A stretch of 53,340 nucleotides of DNA, taken from positions 1-53,340 of the forward strand of contig JALRKY010000020.1 of assembly GCA_023260985.1 (NCBI GenBank), read 5' to 3'. Of this stretch, positions 35,540-46,712 are shown in pieces. Under the pieces are notes generated by a model. It worked only from the letters and a program-made list of their open reading frames with translations. It made no database searches and was not told the DNA's origin. Source of the stretch: Altererythrobacter sp. (GTDB lineage Bacteria > Pseudomonadota > Alphaproteobacteria > Sphingomonadales > Sphingomonadaceae). The position numbers were made by a program, and so were the translations under genes. Position 1 is the stretch's first letter. Each line of letters starts with the position of its first letter.

Positions 35540-35658
35540 GCGACAACTCCCGAAAGCGGGGTAGCATAGTCGATGACCGTCGCCATCATGACAGCGGAAA
35601 TCGCGAGCGAAGCGACAGCAGCGAACATGCGGTTGCCGATATCGAAACGGGAAAACAT
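35536..35658 (-). CDS. Small single-helix membrane peptide, copy 2
   Basis: This 40-residue peptide, MFSRFDIGNRMFAAVASLAI then SAVMMATVIDYATPLSGVVA, is one hydrophobic helix with a short polar N-terminus. AAAGGAG lies 7 bp before the ATG at 35658, a strong ribosome site. The stop overlaps the pspC start (ATGA). It is clearly related to the neighbouring 38-residue peptide (shared pattern MF..D..N..FAA..SL..SA..MA). Coupling to pspC implies a joint function at the membrane, but I know of no described role. Confidence 0.75.
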   Translation of the reverse strand: MFSRFDIGNRMFAAVASLAISAVMMATVIDYATPLSGVVA

Positions 35659-35696
35659 TATCTTACTCCTTTTCTGTACCTTGTGTGCCTGTTCAA

Positions 35697-35813
35697 TCAG
35701 GCGAACATGAGGGGGCTGCCGGGAACGATCGTTGCGGCCATCACGGCAGCGGAAAGAACGAGCGAGGTAATCGCGGCAAAAAGCTTGTTGGTGGTGTCTA
35801 CATTGAAAAACAT
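35697..35813 (-). CDS. Small single-helix membrane peptide, copy 1
   Basis: This 38-residue peptide, MFFNVDTTNKLFAAITSLVL then SAAVMAATIVPGSPLMFA, has one membrane helix. AGGAG lies 9 bp before the ATG at 35813. It precedes its paralogue by 38 bp and pspC by about 160 bp on the same strand, so the three genes are probably one transcript. Conservation between the two copies covers Met-Phe, Asp6, Asn9 and FAA..SL..SA, which argues that both are translated. No function is known to me. Confidence 0.72.
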   Translation of the reverse strand: MFFNVDTTNKLFAAITSLVLSAAVMAATIVPGSPLMFA

Positions 35814-36052
35814 TGTCTCTAACTCCTGTTTGTAAGTCTCCGGCGAACCATTTCGCGGTCCACCCAACTGGTAGCAGGAGGTGTGCCAATTTCGAAAAAT
35901 GGGGGAATTCTGAGGTTTTTTGATTTTCCACCTCACAACGCGCCATTCACTCATCCAAAAGGTTGGTGTTTGTCACCATATTTCAGGATCGTTGATTTCG
36001 CGTCAGTCGAAAGTGGCCAATTCCGCCCGGGATGCTAAGCGCTGGGGCAGCC

Positions 36053-37129
36053 ATGGCGCTCGATCGCATCGCCCTTTCGCACTTTCGCAACCACCGCCAG
36101 ACCGAACTTGGCGGAACGGCGCAGCTCAACCTGCTGGTGGGCGAGAATGGCGCGGGCAAAACCAACATCCTCGAGGCGCTTTCGCTGCTCGCACCGGGGC
36201 GCGGGTTGCGACGCGCCGCGCTTTCCGAGCTCGCAGGCCCCGATGGCGGCGATGGATTCCAGATCGGCGCAAGCCTGAACGAGCAGGGCCAACAGAGCGC
36301 ACGGATCGGCACTTTCGTCGAGCCGGAGCGGCCAGGGCGGCGGCTGGTGCGGATCAACGGGGCGGAGGCCAGCGCGCAAAGCCTGGGCGAATGGCTCGCG
36401 ATCGGCTGGCTTACTCCGGCAATGGACGGGCTGTTCATGGACAGCGCCGGTGCGCGGCGGCGCTATATGGACCGGCTGGCGCTGGCGATCGACCCGGCGC
36501 ATTCGCGCGCCGTATCCCGCTTCGAGACCGCGCTGCGCGAACGCAACATGCTGCTCGAAGACAGCCGCGACGCAACCTGGCTCGAAGCAATCGAAGCGCA
36601 GTTGGCCGAACACGGCGCGCAAGTGACCGCCGGCCGCGCCGCATTGGTGGCAACACTGGCGGACGAGCTGACCGCCCTGCCCGACCAGCCATTCGCCTGC
36701 CCGATCCTCACCTACCGCCCCGGCGGGCCCGCCACGCGCGATGAACTGCGTGCGGAACTTGCGCGCCACCGCAATCGCGACAGGGCTGCCGGGCGCACGC
36801 TGACCGGGCCTCATCGCGACGAGCTGGAAGTCGTGATGTCAGGCAGCGGCCAGTCGGCCAGCTCGTGCTCGACCGGCGAGCAAAAGGCGATGCTGATTGC
36901 GATCACGCTGGCACATGCCACGCTTGCAGCAGAGGGCCGCCCGGGCGTCCTGCTGCTCGACGAGGTTGCCGCGCATCTCGACCCGGTGCGGCGCGCCGCA
37001 TTGTTCGAGCGGCTGCGGATCGGCCGCGCACAAGTTTGGCTGACGGGGACCGAACACGCGCCGTTCGAGGATATACTGGGCGAAGCCGCCGTCTGGCGGA
37101 TCAGCCGCGGGACCGCAGAACGAGTTTAA
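36053..37129 (+). CDS. recF: DNA replication/repair protein RecF
   Basis: RecF is an SMC-like ATPase that helps RecO and RecR load RecA at gaps. The 358-residue protein begins IALSHFRNHRQTELG, has Walker A GENGAGKTN at about 30-38, the ABC signature-like SCSTGEQKAMLIAITLAHA, and Walker B GVLLLDEVAAHLD. The ATG at 36053 is preferred; the frame opens at 36032 without family similarity. Its stop overlaps the end of the convergent esterase gene by 4 bp. Confidence 0.95.
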   Translation: MALDRIALSHFRNHRQTELGGTAQLNLLVGENGAGKTNILEALSLLAPGRGLRRAALSELAGPDGGDGFQIGASLNEQGQQSARIGTFVEPERPGRRLVRINGAEASAQSLGEWLAIGWLTPAMDGLFMDSAGARRRYMDRLALAIDPAHSRAVSRFETALRERNMLLEDSRDATWLEAIEAQLAEHGAQVTAGRAALVATLADELTALPDQPFACPILTYRPGGPATRDELRAELARHRNRDRAAGRTLTGPHRDELEVVMSGSGQSASSCSTGEQKAMLIAITLAHATLAAEGRPGVLLLDEVAAHLDPVRRAALFERLRIGRAQVWLTGTEHAPFEDILGEAAVWRISRGTAERV

Positions 37130-37836
37130 TCGCTTTCCTCGCTCGGGGGCAGAGCCTCCGAAACCTGGCCGATAGTCGCTGCCACCAGTTCTTCGATGCC
37201 ATCCTCGGTCGGATGGATCCGGTCAGCCTGGAACAGCGAGGGGTCCTGGTAGATCGTCTCAAGCCAGAACGGCACCAGTGCCGCGCCATACTCGCGCGCC
37301 AGATCCGCATAGAGCGCATCGAATTGCGCCTGGTATTCGGGGCCATAATTTGGGGGCGCTCGCATTCCCATGATCAGAGCCGGAATGCCGCGCGCCTTGA
37401 GCTCCTGCAGGATCGCAGCGAGGTTCGCGCGCGTTTGTTCGGGGGATAGGCCACGCAGCAAATCATTGCCGCCCAACTCGAGAATGAAGAGGTCAGGCTT
37501 TTCCGTCTGCGCATCGAGCGTAAATGTCAGCCGCTGAAGGCCCGCGGCGCTGGTGTCGCCCGAAATGCCCACATTGGCGACCTGCGCATTGATACCGCGC
37601 GCGCGCAGCGCAGCCTCCAGCCGCGCCGGATAGCTCGCCTCCTTCGCGACATTATAACCCGCGAACAGGCTGTCCCCGAAGGCGAGGATATTGCGCTCCG
37701 GCCCCATTACGGGAACCGTCGTGACTTCTGCTGCATTGGTATCGGAACCCGCGCCTGCCGCATCGTCGGCGGGCACATCCGCCCCACAGGCTGCGAGGAA
37801 TAGCGCGAGCATGATCGACCAAACGCCTTTTGCCAT
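37126..37836 (-). CDS. SGNH/GDSL esterase (TesA-like arylesterase), lipoprotein
   Basis: This 236-residue protein has a lipoprotein signal (MLALFLAACGAD, lipid Cys near residue 17), then the SGNH hydrolase blocks: ILAFGDSLFAGYNVAKEA (catalytic Ser), ANVGISGDTSAAGLQRL, LELGGNDLLRGL (oxyanion Asn) and ADRIHPTEDG (catalytic Asp and His). It resembles E. coli TesA, a periplasmic thioesterase/lysophospholipase. AAGGAG lies 10 bp before the ATG at 37836; the much longer open frame is antisense to the ABC gene. It is divergent from an ATPase/permease pair, the same arrangement as tesA-ybbA-ybbP in E. coli. Confidence 0.9.
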   Translation of the reverse strand: MAKGVWSIMLALFLAACGADVPADDAAGAGSDTNAAEVTTVPVMGPERNILAFGDSLFAGYNVAKEASYPARLEAALRARGINAQVANVGISGDTSAAGLQRLTFTLDAQTEKPDLFILELGGNDLLRGLSPEQTRANLAAILQELKARGIPALIMGMRAPPNYGPEYQAQFDALYADLAREYGAALVPFWLETIYQDPSLFQADRIHPTEDGIEELVAATIGQVSEALPPSEESD

Positions 37837-37884
37837 CTGCGAGTCTCCTTGTGCGGCCCCCTCCCCTATGCGAATGCGTAACCC

Positions 37885-38589
37885 GTGACAAAGCCCCTTC
37901 TCGCAATATCCGCCCGAAATCTCACACTCACGCTCGGCAGCGCTGCCGCGCCGGTCGAAATCCTGCGCGGGATCGACCTCGACATCGCTTCGGGCGAAGT
38001 CGTGGCGCTGCTCGGCGCTTCCGGTTCGGGCAAGAGCTCGCTGATGGCGGTAATGTCCGGCCTGGAACGCGCGACGAGCGGCGCCTTGATGGTCGCCGGA
38101 GCGGATTTCACGACGATGGACGAGGATGCACTGGCACAGGCCCGCCGCGGCCGCATCGGCATCGTGTTGCAAGCATTCCACCTTTTGCCGACCATGACCG
38201 CGGCCGAGAATGTTGCCACGCCGATGGAACTTCATGGGGTCGCCGATGCGCGTGAGCGCGCGCTGGAAGAACTCAAGGCAGTCGGCCTCGGCCAACGGCT
38301 CGACCATTATCCCACCCAGCTTTCTGGCGGTGAGCAGCAACGCGTAGCCATTGCCCGCGCAATCGCGCCGCGCCCGGAACTGATCTTCGCCGACGAACCC
38401 ACCGGCAATCTCGACGCTGCCACCGGCAAAGACATCATCGAGCTGTTGTTCGCACGCCGTGCGGAAACCGGTGCAACCCTGCTGATGATCACGCATGACC
38501 GCGCGCTTGCCGAACAGTGCGAGCGGGTTGTCACCATGGCAGACGGGGTGATCGTTTCCGACACGGCTTCCGCCAGCGCAGCGGCATGA
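37885..38589 (+). CDS. ABC transporter ATP-binding protein (YbbA-like)
   Basis: This 234-residue ATPase belongs to the MacB/LolD-like branch. It has Walker A LLGASGSGKSSLM, Q-loop VLQAFHLLPTM, signature LSGGEQQRVAIARAI, Walker B LIFADEPTGNLD and the H-loop MITHD. The GTG start is used. Its stop overlaps the permease ATG by 4 bp. With the divergent esterase it forms the tesA-ybbA-ybbP-type module, thought to act on lipids or fatty acyl groups at the inner membrane. Confidence 0.92.
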   Translation: MTKPLLAISARNLTLTLGSAAAPVEILRGIDLDIASGEVVALLGASGSGKSSLMAVMSGLERATSGALMVAGADFTTMDEDALAQARRGRIGIVLQAFHLLPTMTAAENVATPMELHGVADARERALEELKAVGLGQRLDHYPTQLSGGEQQRVAIARAIAPRPELIFADEPTGNLDAATGKDIIELLFARRAETGATLLMITHDRALAEQCERVVTMADGVIVSDTASASAAA

Positions 38590-41105
38590 GCCAGCACCTG
38601 ACCTGGGCATCGGCCTGGCACATCGCCCGGCGCGATCTCAACGCGCGCTTCAGGGGCCTCAGGCTGCTGCTCGTGTGCATCTTTCTCGGCACCGCAGCGC
38701 TCGCTGCGATCGGCACGCTGACTGCCGCGATCGAACGCGAATTGGCCAATCGCGGGCAGGAATTGCTCGGCGGCGATCTCGAAGTGGAAGTGTGGCAGCG
38801 CGACCTTTCCGATGAGGAAAAGGCCGCGCTGAACGACTATGGCGAGATCTCGGGCGGCACTCGGATGCAGGCGATGGCCAGCACAGCCGATGCCGCCGCG
38901 CCAATCGAACTTAAAGAGGTCGACGCCAAATGGCCGCTCTACGGCACGCTTACGCTCAAGGACGGGCGAAGCGTGGGCGCACCGGCGGCAGGCGAAGCCT
39001 GGCTAGGCCAGGGCGCGCTCGACCGGCTGGGCATTTCGGTGGGCGATCGCTTTCGTGTCGGTACGGCAGAACTTGTCGCCGCCGGACTGATCGACAACGA
39101 GCCCGATCGCCTGTCCGAAGGGTTCCAGCTCGGCCCCACGGTGATCGTAGCCGAGGAATATCCGCTGCGCGCCGGGCTGATCGCACCGGGCACGCTCTAC
39201 GAGAGCAAATACCGCGTCGCCTTCTACGGCACGGACGATCCGGCGGATGTTGCCGAGGCGCTCGAAACGCGCTTTCCCAATGCCGGGTTCGATTTCCGCA
39301 CCCGCGACCGCGCATCACCCGGCGCGGACCGCTTCGTGCGCAACATGAGCGACTTCCTGACCCTTGTCGGGCTTGCCGCGCTGGTGATTGCAGGAATCGG
39401 GATTGGTGGCGGGGTAGCTTCCTATCTCGACGCGCGGCGCAATTCGATCGCCACGCTCAAGGTACTCGGCGCATCGAGCAAAGACATTGTGCGCATCTAT
39501 GGGCTTCAGGTCGGCGCAGCTGCCTTGGTTGGCAGCATCGCGGGGATCGCCACCGGCGTGCTGGTGACTCCGCTGCTGGGCGCCGCCTTGCAGGGCCTGC
39601 TGCCGGTCGAAACCGGCTTCGTTATCGAACCCGCGCCATTGGCGCTAGCGGCGGCCTATGGCCTGCTGGTTGCCTTCGCTTTCGCTGCGACCCCGCTGCT
39701 GCGCGCCCGGGCTTTCCCCGCGATGGCGCTAATGCGGGCTCGCGTTACGCCGCTGGCGCGCGACTGGCGCGCGCTGGCCTGGACGGGTGCAGGGATTGCC
39801 GCGATCTGCGCGCTTGCCCTGCTCACGACGTCGCAGCCCATGCTCTCGGGCGGGTTCCTCATCGGAGCGTGCGGCGCGCTGATTGCGCTGGCACTGATCG
39901 GGCTGGCGATCCGCGTTGCCGCGAGGCGCGCGCCACGCACCACCAATCCGCTGCTGCGTGCAGCGATCGCCAATCTTCATCGCCCCGGCGCTCCTACAGG
40001 GGCGCTGGTGACCGCGCTCGGCTTCGGCCTTGCCGCATTCGTGCTGCTCGCTGCTATCCAGAGTGCGATCGACGGTAATATCCAGCAGCGCGTGCCTCGC
40101 GAAGCGCCGGACTATTTCGTACTCGATATCCCCCGCGACGGCGAAAGCGAATTCCGCGCGCTGGTGTCCAGGCTCGATCCCAATGCTTCGATCCGCACCG
40201 TTCCCGCACTGCGCGGTTCGGTGCTCGCCTATGGCAGCAAGGGCGACATGACCCGCGTCGCCGACCTAGAGGAAATTCCCGAAGGGGCATGGGTGCTTCG
40301 CGGCGAACGCGGGCTGACCTATTCGAACACGCTGCCGCCGGGCAATTCGCTAGTCGAAGGCGAATGGTGGAACGAAGGCTATGACGGTGAGCCGCTAGTC
40401 TCGGTCGAAGCCGATTTCGCGCGCGCGATCGACCTCACGCCCGGCGATTACCTCACCATCGGCGTTCTCGGAATCGAACGCGACGTGCGCGTGGCAAATT
40501 TGCGCGTGATCGACTGGGAAAGCATGGGCTTCAATTATGCCCTCGTTTTCTCAAGCAATGCGATCTCCGATGCGCCGCACAACCTCGCCGCGACGATGGA
40601 ACTGTCGGACAAGAGCGTTTCAGGCGAATTGCTACGGCAGATGGTGGCACGCTTCCCGTCGAGCTCGATGATCGAAATCGGCCAGGTGCTGGTCGAGGTC
40701 CGGACCATCCTCGAACAGGTCGGCGCGGCAACATTGGCGGCCGCTTCGGTCGCAGTCCTGGCCGGACTCGCGGTGCTGATGGGCGCGGTCGCTGCGGCCC
40801 GCGCATCGCGCACCTATGACACGGTGGTCCTGCGCGTGCTTGGCGCAAGCCGCCGACAGGTACTGGGCATGCAGCTCGCCGAATACGGCCTGCTGGCACT
40901 CTTGCTGGCTGTCGTAGCGCTGGCGGTTGGTTCCACCCTCGCCTGGTTCGTGATTACCCAATTGTTCGAGTTCGACTGGCTGCCGAACTGGCGCCAGATG
41001 CTGGGCGTGCTCGGCATCGGGCTGGTGCTGGTGCTCGGTTTCGCGCTGGGCGGTTCGCTACCGCTTCTCAAGGCCAAGCCCGCACAGGCCCTGCGCGAAC
41101 TTTAG
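38586..41105 (+). CDS. FtsX-like ABC transporter permease (YbbP-like)
   Basis: This 839-residue permease has an N-terminal helix (LRLLLVCIFLGTAALAAIGT), a periplasmic MacB-like domain (residues ~45-240), and two FtsX blocks: one around FLTLVGLAALVIAGIGIGGG and a C-terminal one around GAATLAAASVAVLAGLAVLM with SRRQVLGMQLAEYGLLALLL. A second periplasmic region separates them. The doubled layout and length match YbbP. The ATG overlaps the ATPase stop. It lacks a pore of the classical import type, consistent with a lipid- or lipoprotein-related mechanotransmitter. Confidence 0.9.
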   Translation: MSQHLTWASAWHIARRDLNARFRGLRLLLVCIFLGTAALAAIGTLTAAIERELANRGQELLGGDLEVEVWQRDLSDEEKAALNDYGEISGGTRMQAMASTADAAAPIELKEVDAKWPLYGTLTLKDGRSVGAPAAGEAWLGQGALDRLGISVGDRFRVGTAELVAAGLIDNEPDRLSEGFQLGPTVIVAEEYPLRAGLIAPGTLYESKYRVAFYGTDDPADVAEALETRFPNAGFDFRTRDRASPGADRFVRNMSDFLTLVGLAALVIAGIGIGGGVASYLDARRNSIATLKVLGASSKDIVRIYGLQVGAAALVGSIAGIATGVLVTPLLGAALQGLLPVETGFVIEPAPLALAAAYGLLVAFAFAATPLLRARAFPAMALMRARVTPLARDWRALAWTGAGIAAICALALLTTSQPMLSGGFLIGACGALIALALIGLAIRVAARRAPRTTNPLLRAAIANLHRPGAPTGALVTALGFGLAAFVLLAAIQSAIDGNIQQRVPREAPDYFVLDIPRDGESEFRALVSRLDPNASIRTVPALRGSVLAYGSKGDMTRVADLEEIPEGAWVLRGERGLTYSNTLPPGNSLVEGEWWNEGYDGEPLVSVEADFARAIDLTPGDYLTIGVLGIERDVRVANLRVIDWESMGFNYALVFSSNAISDAPHNLAATMELSDKSVSGELLRQMVARFPSSSMIEIGQVLVEVRTILEQVGAATLAAASVAVLAGLAVLMGAVAAARASRTYDTVVLRVLGASRRQVLGMQLAEYGLLALLLAVVALAVGSTLAWFVITQLFEFDWLPNWRQMLGVLGIGLVLVLGFALGGSLPLLKAKPAQALREL

Positions 41106-41434
41106 CCCTGAAGGGCAGCTGCCGGCTTGGTGGCCCGGCCCTATTCCGCTGTTTCGCTGCCGACTAGCTCGCTGTGGACCACTGCACCAAACGTTGACCC
41201 GAGCACAGCCAGTAGGAGAGCACTGAAATCAGGACAAGAATCATTGATGTAGCGCGACATCGTCGATGCGCTGTGTTGCCGCCGCGACGCACTTGTGTAA
41301 ATGCCCCATGCACCTTTGCGCGCGTCGGATGCTTGTGATGTGCCAGCGCATCGGCTAGAGGCGCGCAGCTTTGTGCGGCGCAACATGCCGCCAATCCCCA
41401 TTTCTGCCTGCCAGACCCCATTCGAAAGACCATC
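41106..41434. other. Intergenic region upstream of typA
   Basis: This 329-bp stretch holds no gene I can support. A 39-codon minus-strand frame (41141-41260) encodes a partly hydrophobic peptide but lacks a ribosome site. The region presumably carries the typA promoter and leader; I could not define -10/-35 boxes. GAAAG precedes the typA ATG. Confidence 0.5.
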
Positions 41435-43270
<1,836 letters not shown>

Positions 43271-43400
43271 TTTCCTGCGGTGTGCCCTGCGGGGCACGCC
43301 TTCCCCGACACGCGATGACCCTGCCCCGCTAACCGAAAGGCTTGCGGGCTCGGTTGCTGCGCCCTAGTCCTCCGGCCCGAACAGGATCCCGGAGTCTTCC

Positions 43401-45191
43401 ATGAAGCGCACCATCACCGCACTCACCGCAAGTATCACCGCGCTTGCACTCGCCACCCCGCTCGCAGCGAACGATCATGCCTCCGCCCGGCCGTTAGCCG
43501 AACAGATCGGTGCCGGCGGCCGCCCCATCGGTGCGGACTGGTCGCGCAGCCCGGTCATCGCGCGGCGCGGCATGGCGGCGACGGCGCATCCGCTGGCGAC
43601 GCAAATCGCGCTCGATATCCTCAAGGCGGGCGGCAACGCCGTCGATGCAGCGATCGCCGCCAACGCGGCGCTAGGCCTGATGGAGCCGACCGGCAACGGG
43701 ATCGGCGGCGACATCTTCGTGATCATCTACGATCCCAAGACCGACAAGCTCTATGGCCTCAACGGTTCGGGCCTTTCGCCGAAGAACCAGACGCTCGAAC
43801 AGCTGAAGGAAAAGCTCGGCGGAGCGGACAGCCTTCCCGCTTTCGGTGCGCTGCCGATCACTATCCCCGGCACGGTCGATGGCTGGTTCGAAATGCACAA
43901 CCGCTTCGGCCAAATGCCGATGGCTGATGTGCTGGCGCCGACCATCAAATACGCGCGCGAGGGGCATCCGGTCGCCCCTGTAATCGGGATGTATCTGGCA
44001 AGTGCACTACGCAATTTCGAGCGCAACTCGGACAAATTCGATTTCAGCAATGCCCGCGTCACCTGGTTCGCCAATGGTGCGCCCAAGGCCGGCGAGATTT
44101 TCAAGAACGCCGATCTTGCCAATACGCTCGAACGGATCGCGCAGAACGGCCGCGACGAATTCTATCGCGGCGAAAGCGCGAAGATCATGGTCGACTACCT
44201 GCAGCGCCAGGGATCGGCCTTCACGCTGGAGGATTTCGCCGAGCATCGCAGCGAATGGGTCGACCCCGCCTGCGTGCATTATCGCAAGGGCTATGAGCTG
44301 TGCGAACTGCCGCCTAACACGCAGGGTTTTGCCGCGCTGCAGATGGTCAACATCCTCAAGAATGTCGATCTGGCCCAATGGAATCGCGGCAGCCCCGAAG
44401 TGATCCATTACATCACCGAATCCAAGCGGATCGCCTATGCCGATGTAGCGAAATTCTACGCCGATCCGGACTATGCGCCCTTCCCGATGGAATTGCTGAG
44501 CGACGAATACGGCAAGGCGCGCTTCGAACTGATCGATTCGGACAGGGCCACCCCCGAGTTCGGGCCGGGCGAGCCCAAGCTGGAAGGGCCGGGCGACACG
44601 ACCTACATGACTGTGGTCGATGGCGACGGGCTGATGGTCAGCCTGATCCAGTCGAATTATCGCGGCATGGGCGGCGGGCTTACGCCTGACGGAATGGGCT
44701 TCATGTTCCAGGACCGCGGCGAACTCTACAGCCTCGATCCGGCGCATGCCAACGCCTATGCGCCGGGCAAGCGCCCGTTCCACACCATCATCCCGGCCTT
44801 CGTGAAGAAGGACGGCAAGCCTTATATGACGCTGGGTCTGATGGGAGGCGGGATGCAGCCGCAGGGCCATGTGCAGGTGCTGATCAACATCGTCGATTAC
44901 GGCATGAATTTGCAGGAAGCGGGCGACGCCGCGCGGCTCAACCACGATGGCGGCCGCCAGCCGACCGAAGCAGCAAGCGGGCCCTCGGCCGATCCGCTCG
45001 GAACTTTGTTCGTCGAACCGGGCATCCCGGCGGCGACTGTCAAAGCGCTGAAGCGTATGGGCCACAAGGTCGAGGTCATCGACAATGGCATCATGTTCGG
45101 CGGGTATCAGGCGATTGCGCGCGACTCTGAAACCGGTGTGCTGACCGGCGCGACCGAGATGCGCAAGGACGGGCAGGCACAGGGGTATTGA
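43401..45191 (+). CDS. ggt: Gamma-glutamyltransferase
   Basis: Ggt cleaves gamma-glutamyl bonds of glutathione and related peptides in the periplasm. The 596-residue precursor has a signal peptide (ALTASITALALATPLAAND), the large-subunit block GMAATAHPLATQIALDILKA with GGNAVDAAIAANAALGLMEP, and the self-processing site before GDTTYMTVVDGDG, where a Thr becomes the small-subunit N-terminal nucleophile. LGLMGGGMQPQGHVQVLINI lies in the small subunit. It is followed after 59 bp by putP, which could take up released amino acids. Confidence 0.93.
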   Translation: MKRTITALTASITALALATPLAANDHASARPLAEQIGAGGRPIGADWSRSPVIARRGMAATAHPLATQIALDILKAGGNAVDAAIAANAALGLMEPTGNGIGGDIFVIIYDPKTDKLYGLNGSGLSPKNQTLEQLKEKLGGADSLPAFGALPITIPGTVDGWFEMHNRFGQMPMADVLAPTIKYAREGHPVAPVIGMYLASALRNFERNSDKFDFSNARVTWFANGAPKAGEIFKNADLANTLERIAQNGRDEFYRGESAKIMVDYLQRQGSAFTLEDFAEHRSEWVDPACVHYRKGYELCELPPNTQGFAALQMVNILKNVDLAQWNRGSPEVIHYITESKRIAYADVAKFYADPDYAPFPMELLSDEYGKARFELIDSDRATPEFGPGEPKLEGPGDTTYMTVVDGDGLMVSLIQSNYRGMGGGLTPDGMGFMFQDRGELYSLDPAHANAYAPGKRPFHTIIPAFVKKDGKPYMTLGLMGGGMQPQGHVQVLINIVDYGMNLQEAGDAARLNHDGGRQPTEAASGPSADPLGTLFVEPGIPAATVKALKRMGHKVEVIDNGIMFGGYQAIARDSETGVLTGATEMRKDGQAQGY

Positions 45192-45250
45192 GGCGGTAGC
45201 TCCCGCTATCGCAGTAGCCAGCGTGGCTGCGGCCTGATAATTCCCCACCG

Positions 45251-46711
45251 ATGCAGACCGGAACCCTGATCGCGCTCGCGCTCTACTTCGTCCTCATGCT
45301 TGCCATCGGCTTCTATGCCTGGCGCCGCTCGACCGCTGATAGCGAGGGGTATTTGCTCGCCGGGCGCAACCTTCCCCCGGCGGTGGCCGCGCTCAGCGCA
45401 GGCGCTTCGGACATGTCGGGCTGGTTGCTGCTGGGGCTGCCGGGCGCGCTCTATGCTGCAGGTCTGGTCGAGGCATGGATCGGGATCGGCCTGTTCGTTG
45501 GCGCGCTGGTCAACTGGATCCTGGTTGCGCCGCGCCTGCGCGAACAGACCGAGACGCTCGGCAATGCGCTCACCATCCCCGAATTCCTCGCCAACCGCTT
45601 CCCTGACAAGGCGGTCGCCTTGCGGCTCGTGTCGGCGGTGGTGATCGTCGTGTTCTTCGCGGTTTATACCTCGGCCGGGCTGGTCAGCGGCGGCAAGCTG
45701 TTCGCAACGACCTTTGCCGGATTGTTCGGCGATATTGGCGTGAGCGACTACATGCTGGGCATCTGGATCACCGCAGGCGTGGTGCTGGCCTATACGATGG
45801 TGGGCGGCTTCCTGGCGGTGAGCCTGACCGATTTCGTGCAGGGCCTGATCATGGTGACCGCGCTGGTGGTCATGCCGCTGGTCGTCATGTTCGGACCCGG
45901 CGGAACTGCGGGCGGCTCGTTTGCCATGGTGCCGCAGGAAGGCTTCCTCAGCCTGACGCACGGGCTGACTTTCATCGGCTTTCTTTCGGCTGTGACCTGG
46001 GGCCTCGGCTACTTCGGCCAGCCGCACATTATCGTACGCTTCATGGCTGTGCGAAGCGTGCCCGACGTCCCCACGGCACGGAATATCGGCATTAGCTGGA
46101 TGGCGGTGTGCCTCATCGGCGCGATCGGTATCGGGCTGGCAGGCCGCGCCTATGTCGAGCGCAACGGGATGGTACTCGAAGACCCTGAAACGATCTTCAT
46201 CGTGCTTGCCAATATGCTCTTCACGCCGTTCGTGACGGGCTTCCTGCTTGCCGCGCTGCTGGCCGCAATTATGAGCACGATCAGCTCACAGCTGCTGGTC
46301 GCCTCATCCTCGCTGACCGAGGATTTCTACCGCCTGTTCCTGCGCAAGAATTGCAGCGAGCGCGAAGCGGTGAACGTGGGCCGCATTTGCGTGGCACTGG
46401 TCGCGCTCGCCGCCATCGCGATCGCAAGCGACCCTGACAGCCAGGTGCTGGGGCTCGTGTCGAACGCATGGGCCGGGTTCGGCGCCGCATTCGGCCCGCT
46501 GATCGTCCTCGCGCTAACTTGGAGCCGGATGACCGGCGCCGGCGCGGTAGCAGGCTTGGTTACGGGCGCGAGCGTCGTGATCAGCTGGATTGCGCTGGGC
46601 TGGAACGCTGCTTTCATGGGCGGCCCTGGAGCTTACGAGATCATTCCGGGTTTCATCGCGGCATGGATCGCCATTGTCGCGGTGAGCCGGATGACTTCGA
46701 AGGAGATCTGA
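45251..46711 (+). CDS. putP: Sodium/proline symporter
   Basis: This 486-residue SSS-family transporter has about 13 membrane helices and the PutP-type substrate and Na+ region LSAGASDMSGWLLLGLPGAL near residue 50. Other family features are TIPEFLANRFPDKAVALRLV, VVFFAVYTSAGLVSGGKLF, GFLAVSLTDFVQG and AAIMSTISSQLLVASSSLTE. The length matches PutP. It stops 1 bp before the VOC gene, so the two are co-transcribed. Confidence 0.92.
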   Translation: MQTGTLIALALYFVLMLAIGFYAWRRSTADSEGYLLAGRNLPPAVAALSAGASDMSGWLLLGLPGALYAAGLVEAWIGIGLFVGALVNWILVAPRLREQTETLGNALTIPEFLANRFPDKAVALRLVSAVVIVVFFAVYTSAGLVSGGKLFATTFAGLFGDIGVSDYMLGIWITAGVVLAYTMVGGFLAVSLTDFVQGLIMVTALVVMPLVVMFGPGGTAGGSFAMVPQEGFLSLTHGLTFIGFLSAVTWGLGYFGQPHIIVRFMAVRSVPDVPTARNIGISWMAVCLIGAIGIGLAGRAYVERNGMVLEDPETIFIVLANMLFTPFVTGFLLAALLAAIMSTISSQLLVASSSLTEDFYRLFLRKNCSEREAVNVGRICVALVALAAIAIASDPDSQVLGLVSNAWAGFGAAFGPLIVLALTWSRMTGAGAVAGLVTGASVVISWIALGWNAAFMGGPGAYEIIPGFIAAWIAIVAVSRMTSKEI

Positions 46712-46712
46712 A

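Noticed and set aside
37837..38610. Upstream extension of the esterase frame on the minus strand
   Set aside because: The esterase has a strong ribosome site and lipoprotein signal at 37836; the extension is antisense to the ABC ATPase.
41141..41260. 39-codon minus-strand ORF with a hydrophobic middle, upstream of typA
   Set aside because: No ribosome site and only vague similarity to the micro-proteins near pspC; not supported.
43282..43297. GTGCCC-TGCG-GGGCAC hairpin after typA
   Set aside because: The stem is only six pairs and lacks a T run, so I do not call it a terminator.
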